NCBI GenBank assembly: GCA_025360685.1
Contig: JANYBR010000458.1
Location: 1 to 20,397, forward strand
Direction of reading: 5' to 3'
Origin: Pseudomonadota bacterium
GTDB lineage: Bacteria; Pseudomonadota; Alphaproteobacteria; Micropepsales; Micropepsaceae
Length of the DNA: 20,397 nt
Translations under genes and position numbers: made by a program
In this document: one piece after another, positions 15,248 to 20,397 of the stretch
How the letters are laid out: each line of letters opens with the position of its first letter
Numbering within the stretch: the stretch's first letter is position 1
The notes under the pieces: model-generated
Database searches by the model: none
What the model was told of the DNA's origin: nothing
The model's input: the letters and a program-made list of their open reading frames with translations, nothing else

Positions 15248-16045
15248 TCAGCGGGCTGCGATCGACTGCGCGTATGTTGGCTGCTTCTTCAACCAGGCAT
15301 CGAAGGTGCGTTGGTCATCCACGATCACATAGCCTCGCATGGTGTAGTGTCCGACGCCGCATAGTTGGGCGCACAAAATCTCATATTTGCCCGTCTTGGT
15401 TGGAGTAAACCAAAAGTAGGTGACCAGACCAGGTACCAAATTCATTCTGGCTCGAAACTCCGGAACGAAGAAGTCATGCAGTACATCCTTCGAGCGCAGC
15501 ACCATCTTGACGGGTTTGCCCAGTGGAATGTGCACCGTATTGTCGGCGATCAGCACATCGTCCTTCCCGTAAGGATCGTTGGGGTTCAGTCCGAACGGGT
15601 TATTGTCATCGACGAATTCCGCGTCGGTGGTGCCTAGGACACCGTCCTTGCCAGGGAAACGAAAGCTCCACGCCCATTGCTGACCGACTGCCTCCAGCAC
15701 CGACGCGTTTACCGGGATGTTGACGAATTGTGACCAAGCGTAGAGTCCGGGCGCCAGCAGCGCGGCGATGCCGAACGCGGTCCAGATCGTGAGACGTTTT
15801 TCGAGTGATGCGTTCTCGGGTTCGTAGTGCGCCTTGCTCCCCTTCCGCTTACGGTATCGCACAAGCGCATAGACCATGAACGAATTGACGGCGACGAAGA
15901 CGGCGCCCGTGACCCAGAATGTGATATCGACCGCGTTGTCAATCGAAGTCCAATTGGAGGCGATCGGTGTGAAATACCAAGGGCTCAGCAAATGGAATAG
16001 CACGGAGGCAACGATCAGAACCGCAACCGCAATTGCCATGGGCAT
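15248..16045 (-). CDS. coxM: Cytochrome c oxidase subunit II (CoxM-like, complete CuA site)
   Basis: The product has 265 residues. Two N-terminal membrane segments (about 4-20 and 42-62), and a further hydrophobic stretch at 88-104, precede a periplasmic cupredoxin domain. The aromatic electron-entry motif is QQWAWSF (122-128). The CuA ligands are complete: H190 in DVLHDF, C225 and C229 with Q227 in CAQLC, H233 and M236 in GHYTM. It receives electrons from cytochrome c and passes them to subunit I. There is no fused cytochrome c domain, so a separate cytochrome such as the convergent CycM-like protein is needed. It is the first gene of the five-gene minus-strand operon; the ATG at 16039 (MAIAV) is an alternative start. 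Confidence 0.94.
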   Translation of the reverse strand: MPMAIAVAVLIVASVLFHLLSPWYFTPIASNWTSIDNAVDITFWVTGAVFVAVNSFMVYALVRYRKRKGSKAHYEPENASLEKRLTIWTAFGIAALLAPGLYAWSQFVNIPVNASVLEAVGQQWAWSFRFPGKDGVLGTTDAEFVDDNNPFGLNPNDPYGKDDVLIADNTVHIPLGKPVKMVLRSKDVLHDFFVPEFRARMNLVPGLVTYFWFTPTKTGKYEILCAQLCGVGHYTMRGYVIVDDQRTFDAWLKKQPTYAQSIAAR

Positions 16046-16112
16046 GTCGTCGCTCGTCGCGTGTGAAAAGCTTCGACCACCACAGTAGGCTCACTCTTTT
16101 GCCCGGTACCGT

Positions 16113-16129
16113 ACTTTGCTTGTCAAAGT
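16113..16129. promoter_or_regulatory. Inverted repeat with embedded TTGACA, upstream of coxM-like gene
   Basis: ACTTTG and CAAAGT form perfect 6-base arms around CTTGT. On the minus strand the repeat contains TTGACA (16126-16121), a perfect -35 hexamer pointing to the oxidase operon, 76 bases before its start. No good -10 follows at the usual distance, so promoter activity is uncertain; the palindrome may be an operator. Confidence 0.35.
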
Positions 16130-16182
16130 TTCCGCGGCATAAGGTCGCAATATGCTGATACAAGCGCATCACGGACATGACT

Positions 16183-16211
16183 GGGTAAATCTCTAAGCTG
16201 GGCAAATCTTT
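16183..16211. repeat. 12-bp direct repeat in the divergent oxidase promoter region
   Basis: GGGTAAATCTCT (16183-16194) and GGGCAAATCTTT (16200-16211) match at 10 of 12 positions with a 17-base period. Direct repeats of this kind can bind response regulators or other tandem-binding proteins. The function is not known. Confidence 0.4.
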
Positions 16212-16431
16212 CAGAATGAACGCGCACCCGGCCATGACAGGAGCCAACGTTTCGCTACCGGCGTTTCGGCTGGTCGAGTTGTTTGTGCGAGGCTCCTAGC
16301 TGTCCGAAAGCTCGGTGCATCAGTGCCACCTTCCACGCTGGTTGTGATGTTTTGCGATTCGTCGTCGGCTCGACCGAACCAATGCCGTGTCAGGCCGGCT
16401 GTTGACCGTCGTAGACGAGCGGAATCATGAC

Positions 16432-17148
16432 ATGAGCCGACCAGACGACCTTATTCTCTGGCTCGGCGTTGGATCGTTCGCGGGCATTTGTCTTTTCATC
16501 TTCGCGCTTCTGGCCTGGTTCAGATTATCGCACCGGGCAAGCTTGCGTCAGGCGACGAGCACAAGCGCTCCTCTGACGCGCCGCGAAATCATTTGGACAG
16601 TGGCACCGACGAGCGTATTTGCGCTCGCCGCCCTGCCGCTGCTGTGGCGGTCATACCTCCAAGATACGATGCCCGCCGCCGACGTGACGATCATAGTAAC
16701 GGGCAACATGTGGTTCTGGACATACAAATATCCGGACCACGGCGATTTCAGCTTCCGTGCACCAATGCTGGCCAAGGCCGCTCCCGATCTTATTTCTCCA
16801 GACGCGTACGATCATATCGTGGTGCCAGCAGGCGAGACAGTTCGGATCATCGCTGTCGCCACCAAAGTGATTTATAGCTGGACCATTCCCTCCATCGGCG
16901 CAAACGTCCAAGCGGTGCCGGGTCAAACCAACCAGAGCTGGTTTAGGGCGGAGAACGAAGGCCGCTATTTCGGCATCTGCTCGGAATTGTGTGGATTGCC
17001 CCATGCCTTCAAGCCCATCGAGGTCGAGGTCGTAAGTCGAGAACGCTTCGAGCAGTGGGTCGCCGGGGCAAAAAAGCGGCTGACCTCGCTGGACGCGTCG
17101 ATGCCTCGCCGCATCGCCGCACAATCGGAAGCGACGCAGGCTCGATGA
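16432..17148 (+). CDS. Cytochrome c oxidase subunit II-like protein with degenerate CuA site
   Basis: The product has 238 residues from the ATG at 16432; a GTG at 16387 would add 15 residues. It has two membrane segments (about 8-31 and 52-72) and a cupredoxin domain with the aromatic motif NMWFWTY (92-98). Compared with the adjacent complete subunit II, and at a constant offset of 42 residues, CuA ligands C183 and C187 (CSELC) and H191 are kept, but the first His is Y148 (KVIYSW) and the Met is K194 (HAFK). A normal binuclear CuA centre is therefore unlikely. The surrounding sequence (CSELCGLPHAFKPIEVEVV) resembles mitochondrial-type aa3 subunit II, not the neighbouring CoxM type. Its stop overlaps the next start by ATGA, so the two are co-translated. 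Confidence 0.9.
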   Translation: MSRPDDLILWLGVGSFAGICLFIFALLAWFRLSHRASLRQATSTSAPLTRREIIWTVAPTSVFALAALPLLWRSYLQDTMPAADVTIIVTGNMWFWTYKYPDHGDFSFRAPMLAKAAPDLISPDAYDHIVVPAGETVRIIAVATKVIYSWTIPSIGANVQAVPGQTNQSWFRAENEGRYFGICSELCGLPHAFKPIEVEVVSRERFEQWVAGAKKRLTSLDASMPRRIAAQSEATQAR

Positions 17149-18695
17149 CATCGGAACAGCACGCCGACCAACGCGCGCCTCGTGGCGGGATCCGCAAGGA
17201 CCAACTGCCAGGTTGGCGTCGGTTCGTTTCCTCCACGAACCACGAAGACATCGGTGCGATGTACCTTGTCTTTGCCATCGTGGCTGGCCTGTCGGCTTTT
17301 CTTCCATCGCTGATGATGCGCACAGAACTCGTGGCGCCCGGCATGCCAATCTTCAGCGATCCTCGTGCAACACACCTTTTCGTTTTCGGCGCTGGATTGA
17401 TCATGGCGTTGTTTATGTTCATTCCCGCACTTATTGGCGGCTTCGGCGGTTGGTTTGTGCCCCGAATGATCGGCGCACCCGGCATGGCATTTCCACGCTT
17501 GCACAGAATCACCTTCTGGCTGATGCCGGCATCGTTTGCGCTGTTTTTGCTGTCGTTGCTTGTCGAAAGTGGTTCCGCGAGCGCTGCGTTCGGGAGCCAC
17601 TGGACTGCACTAGGCTCAGCGAGGCTGGCGATGAATATTGCCCTTGTCTCGCTCTACATCGCGGGTGCGTCCTCGATTCTCAACGCCATCAACTTCATCA
17701 CGACCATCGTCAACATGCGTGCGCCAGACATGACCCTGCGCGAAATGCCGCTCTTTGTGTGGTCGATTCTGGCGACGGCGATCCTGCTGCTGGTGTGGTT
17801 GCCTGTCTTTACAAGCGCCGTCACCTTGCGGTCGCCCGATTGGTATCTCGGGCTCAACTACGTCAATCCCGGAGGCGACCGTGAGACGTTCCCCTTTCGG
17901 CACGAAATGTGGTTCCTACTTCATCCCGAGCTTTACGCATTGATCTTGCCCAGCTTGGGCATCATCAGCCAAATCGTATCCACATTTTCCAAACGGGCGG
18001 TATTCGGCCGCCTCGCTATGGCATACGCCATGGTGGCGTTCGGGTTCGTTGGTTCCGTCCTGTGGATACACTATTTGTATTCGGGACGCCCCTCCACGGA
18101 AACCAAATTCTATTTCGGCCTCGTCATCTCGGCGATCGCCATCTCCCTGGGAACGAGTGTAATCGCGTGGATCGTCACAATGTGGAGAGGTACGGTCAGC
18201 TTTCGTGCGCCGATGCTGTGGACAATCGGGTTTGTTTGTCTCTTCTCACTGGAAGGCGTGACCGGCGCTGTGCACGCGGCGGCGGGTGTCGACGCTTCAC
18301 CGAACGACACCTACTATGTCGCAGCGCGCTTCCAAAACGAGCTGACGCTTGACACAGTCTTCGTGGTTTTTGCCAGTTGGTACTACTGGTTCCCGAAGGT
18401 TAGCGGCGTTCTGTACAACGAGACGCTCGCAAAGCTGCACTTTTGGCTCACATTTATTGGCGTCAATTTGGTTTTCTTCCCACAACACTTTCTCGATCTC
18501 GCAGGCGTGTTGGGTCAGTACGTCGACTATCGACATGCCGATGCGCGTTGGAATCAACTGATCACGATCGGCTCATACACGACTATCGCAGGACTCGTCA
18601 TGTTCGCGCTATGCATGGCCGAAGCATTCGTTCGCAGACAGGCGGCGAGCCAAAACCCGTGGAAAGCTACGACATTGGAATGGACAACCTCGTAG
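17145..18695 (+). CDS. Haem-copper oxidase subunit I-like protein lacking haem ligands (pseudo-oxidase)
   Basis: The intact 516-codon gene encodes a 12-helix subunit I homologue with aa3-type landmarks (PALIGGFG, APGMAFPRL, HPELY, WFPKVSG, NPWKATTLEW). Aligned to the complete neighbour at constant offset, the low-spin haem ligands are A83 and Q397, the high-spin ligand is R395, and the propionate arginines are G457-Q458. D-channel N and D are G102 and G113, and K-channel K is S338. Kept are CuB ligands H260 and H309, with the third now Y310, plus E262 and the cross-link tyrosine position Y264. It cannot bind haem in the usual way and should not reduce oxygen. Full length, no frameshift and coupling to the subunit II-like gene (ATGA) argue that it is maintained. 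Possible roles are copper handling, assembly, or regulation of the neighbouring oxidase. Function is unknown. Confidence 0.92.
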   Translation: MTSEQHADQRAPRGGIRKDQLPGWRRFVSSTNHEDIGAMYLVFAIVAGLSAFLPSLMMRTELVAPGMPIFSDPRATHLFVFGAGLIMALFMFIPALIGGFGGWFVPRMIGAPGMAFPRLHRITFWLMPASFALFLLSLLVESGSASAAFGSHWTALGSARLAMNIALVSLYIAGASSILNAINFITTIVNMRAPDMTLREMPLFVWSILATAILLLVWLPVFTSAVTLRSPDWYLGLNYVNPGGDRETFPFRHEMWFLLHPELYALILPSLGIISQIVSTFSKRAVFGRLAMAYAMVAFGFVGSVLWIHYLYSGRPSTETKFYFGLVISAIAISLGTSVIAWIVTMWRGTVSFRAPMLWTIGFVCLFSLEGVTGAVHAAAGVDASPNDTYYVAARFQNELTLDTVFVVFASWYYWFPKVSGVLYNETLAKLHFWLTFIGVNLVFFPQHFLDLAGVLGQYVDYRHADARWNQLITIGSYTTIAGLVMFALCMAEAFVRRQAASQNPWKATTLEWTTS

Positions 18696-18777
18696 TCGTC
18701 ACTCTGCAATCGCACTTGTGGATTTTCGAGGAACAAAACGAACAGGGCCGCGAACGCGCGAAACGACTTGCGACACC

Positions 18778-19203
18778 CTAGGGAAGCTGCGCCATGGTCG
18801 CCCAAAAACACACGACCTGCCTTACCGCATCGGAAAAAACTTTGCCGTCGAATGGTTTTACGACATAGCAGCTGGCGTGACGCTGGTAACAATCCCGAAT
18901 ATCGGCAAGCGAATTCGAGCTGGTCAGAACGACGACAGGAATTGCCTTGAACTGTGGATCGTCCTTCACCACATCCAGGAACTTCCGTCCATCCATTCGC
19001 GGCATGTTGAGATCCAGCAGGATAATGCGAGGCGAGGGAGCATCACGATAAGCGCCGCGCTTGTTCAGAAAGTCCATTGCCTCCATGCCATTGTTGACGA
19101 CAGAAATGTTGCAGGCAGGCTCCTGGTTGCAAAAGGCGCGTGTCGTCATTTCGATATCGCCTTCATTGTCTTCGACCAGCAATAATTCCAGGGGCAGTCG
19201 CAC
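18778..19203 (-). CDS. Stand-alone response regulator receiver protein (Rcp1-like)
   Basis: The product has 141 residues and is a single receiver domain: E11-D12 acidic pair in LLVEDNEGD, phospho-acceptor D64 in ILLDLNMPRMDG, T94 in VVVLTSSN and K116 in YVVKPFD. No output domain follows. The EDNEGD start and LNMPRMDGRKFL motif are typical of the Rcp1-like receivers that act with phytochrome-type or other hybrid kinases. It starts with GTG at 19203, with GGAGG 9 bases before it inside the end of the kinase gene; the stop and start are three bases apart. It is likely phosphorylated by the upstream kinase and acts through protein contacts. It converges on the pseudo-oxidase gene with 82 bases between stops. 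Confidence 0.9.
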   Translation of the reverse strand: MRLPLELLLVEDNEGDIEMTTRAFCNQEPACNISVVNNGMEAMDFLNKRGAYRDAPSPRIILLDLNMPRMDGRKFLDVVKDDPQFKAIPVVVLTSSNSLADIRDCYQRHASCYVVKPFDGKVFSDAVRQVVCFWATMAQLP

Positions 19204-19206
19204 GTT

Positions 19207-20364
19207 TCATTGCCTCCGACGGGGTAGGGCGAAATGGAAGGTGTAACCCTGTCCGAGCGCCGACTCGAACCAGATATTTCCTCCACAAAGCCGGATGAGC
19301 TTGCGGCAGGTGGATAAGCCAATGCCCGTGCCGGGATATTCCTCTTTGCGGTGAAGACGTTGAAATACGGCAAATATCTGGTCGTGGAACGCCGGATCAA
19401 TCCCGATGCCGTTATCGCAGACGCTGAAATGCCACAGATCACCTTGCTCAACCGCTTCGATGCGCACTTCCGCAACCGCATTGCCGTTTTGAAACTTGAG
19501 CGCGTTGCCAATTAGATTCTGAAAGAGAACGCGCATCAATGTGAGATTGGTCTCAAGTATCGGCAACGCACCACACACGATGTGGGCGCCTCTTTCCGCT
19601 ATGATGCCTTCGAATTCGCCGAGTGTCTCCTCCACGATCCGGTTGCAATCCACCCTTTCCACTTTGATTTCTTCGCGCCCCACACGCGAGAACGTCAAAA
19701 TATCTTGAATCATTTTTTGCATGCGTTGGGCGTTGTCGATAATAAACCGAAGGCATTTCTCGCCTTTCTCGCTCAATGCTCCCGAAGATTGTTCTGCCAG
19801 GAGTCCTGCATAGCTGTTCATCATGCGCACCGGCTCTTGCATGTCATGCGAGCAGATGTAAGCGAACCGCTCCAGCTCCTCGTTCGACTCCCTCAGCACC
19901 ACATTGAGGCGCAATATCTGTTCGCGTTGCACGTAGATATCCAGGTACACCTTGACCTTGCTCTTCAAAATCTCGGGATTGATGGGCTTGAAAACGTAAT
20001 CTACCACGCCGATCTCGGCCGCTTGCGTGGCGTATTTCTCCTCTTTGCTGATGGCAGTGACGAAGATGATGGGGGTACCTCGTACCGACTCCTGCTCTTG
20101 CATCAGCATGGCGGTCTCAAAACCGTCCATTTCAGGCATCTGCACGTCGAGCAGTACAACGGCGAAACGATGGCGCAACATCAGCGAAAGCGCTTCGTTG
20201 CCCGACATTGCCTTGAAAATGGCCGCGTCCAGACTTCTCAGCACCCTCTCCGTGGCCAACAAATTTTCCTTGCGATCGTCGACAATCAAAATGCGCGGAC
20301 GCTCTTCGACAGCCGGAACTCTCGGCGCACGCTCACTGGACACATTTCTAGCGACCCTCTGCAC
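19207..20364 (-). CDS. Receiver-histidine kinase protein (cytosolic)
   Basis: The product has 385 residues. An N-terminal receiver (about 24-140) has D29-D30, phospho-acceptor D73 in LLDVQMPEMDG, T103 and K126 in FKPI. A short coiled coil follows, then a HisKA domain with H173 in FAYICSHDMQEP, and an ATPase domain with QNLIGNALKF (282-291), DNGIGID (317-323) and GTGIGL (345-350). No membrane segment is seen. The SHDMQEPVRMM type of H box is common in bacteriophytochrome-like kinases. I chose the GTG at 20364 because GGAGG lies 6 bases upstream; a GTG at 20379 has no such site. It is followed immediately by a stand-alone receiver gene. The input to its receiver must come from another kinase, suggesting a phosphorelay. 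Confidence 0.9.
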   Translation of the reverse strand: MQRVARNVSSERAPRVPAVEERPRILIVDDRKENLLATERVLRSLDAAIFKAMSGNEALSLMLRHRFAVVLLDVQMPEMDGFETAMLMQEQESVRGTPIIFVTAISKEEKYATQAAEIGVVDYVFKPINPEILKSKVKVYLDIYVQREQILRLNVVLRESNEELERFAYICSHDMQEPVRMMNSYAGLLAEQSSGALSEKGEKCLRFIIDNAQRMQKMIQDILTFSRVGREEIKVERVDCNRIVEETLGEFEGIIAERGAHIVCGALPILETNLTLMRVLFQNLIGNALKFQNGNAVAEVRIEAVEQGDLWHFSVCDNGIGIDPAFHDQIFAVFQRLHRKEEYPGTGIGLSTCRKLIRLCGGNIWFESALGQGYTFHFALPRRRQ

Positions 20365-20397
20365 GGCGATCCTCCGCACACGCTGTTGTTATGCTCA

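Larger units (their letters stand above)
16046..16431. other. Divergent intergenic region between intact oxidase and pseudo-oxidase operons
   Basis: This region of 386 bases should hold promoters for both operons. It contains a perfect inverted repeat (16113-16129) and a 12-base direct repeat (16183-16211). No FNR/FixK-type TTGAT-N4-ATCAA site was seen, so oxygen control by that family is not supported. No gene is supported inside. Confidence 0.6.

Noticed and set aside
16046..16431. FNR/FixK box in the oxidase control region.
   Set aside because: No TTGAT-N4-ATCAA-like site was found; the nearest TTG...CAA pair has the wrong spacing.
16989..17144. Longer N terminus for the subunit I-like protein from an ATG at 16989.
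   Set aside because: The added 52 residues overlap the subunit II-like gene, are basic and unlike any oxidase, and the ATG at 17145 gives a normal N terminus with an ATGA overlap.
17145..18695. Calling the subunit I-like gene a pseudogene.
   Set aside because: There is no stop or frameshift in 516 codons, helices and landmarks are preserved, and it is translationally coupled to another intact gene. Loss of ligands alone does not make it a pseudogene.

Overview
The window looks like part of an alphaproteobacterial chromosome of moderately high GC. The evidence is a coxMNOP-type alternative cytochrome c oxidase operon, a CycM-like membrane-anchored cytochrome c, an Flp/Fap pilin, a TonB-dependent receptor and several two-component proteins. 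The order within the class cannot be fixed from the sequence. No rRNA, tRNA, CRISPR array, insertion sequence or phage gene was seen.

Left part (1-6200): the 3' end of a TonB-dependent receptor converges on a Rieske-type oxygenase gene whose upstream region carries a perfect 15-bp palindrome. Two small genes for predicted secreted proteins follow. Next come a NarL-type sensor kinase and its overlapping LuxR-type response regulator, a MarR-family regulator, and an orphan Flp pilin gene that converges on the MarR gene across a strong hairpin.

Middle (6570-10580, all minus strand): a phosphate module runs DUF47/PhoU-like protein, then Pit phosphate transporter, then Nudix protein. The Nudix gene starts at a GTG that shares four bases with the Pit stop. 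Beside it lie a DUF2189 membrane protein and a second small membrane protein.

Respiratory part (10800-18700): a membrane-anchored cytochrome c gene converges on a five-gene minus-strand oxidase operon, in order subunit II, subunit I, two subunit III genes and subunit IV. All visible metal ligands of this oxidase are intact. Diverging from it is an intact two-gene plus-strand operon with an ATGA overlap, encoding a second subunit II and subunit I pair. These two proteins are full length and clearly homologous to aa3-type subunits. The subunit I-like protein has lost all three haem-ligand histidines, the propionate arginines and the key proton-channel residues, but keeps two of three CuB histidines and the cross-link tyrosine position. 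The subunit II-like protein keeps both CuA cysteines and one histidine but has lost the other histidine and the methionine. This looks like a maintained, non-respiratory pseudo-oxidase, possibly copper-handling or regulatory, and is the most notable content of the window.

Right end (18780-20364, minus strand): a receiver-histidine kinase protein is followed three bases later by a stand-alone receiver protein, probably a signalling pair.
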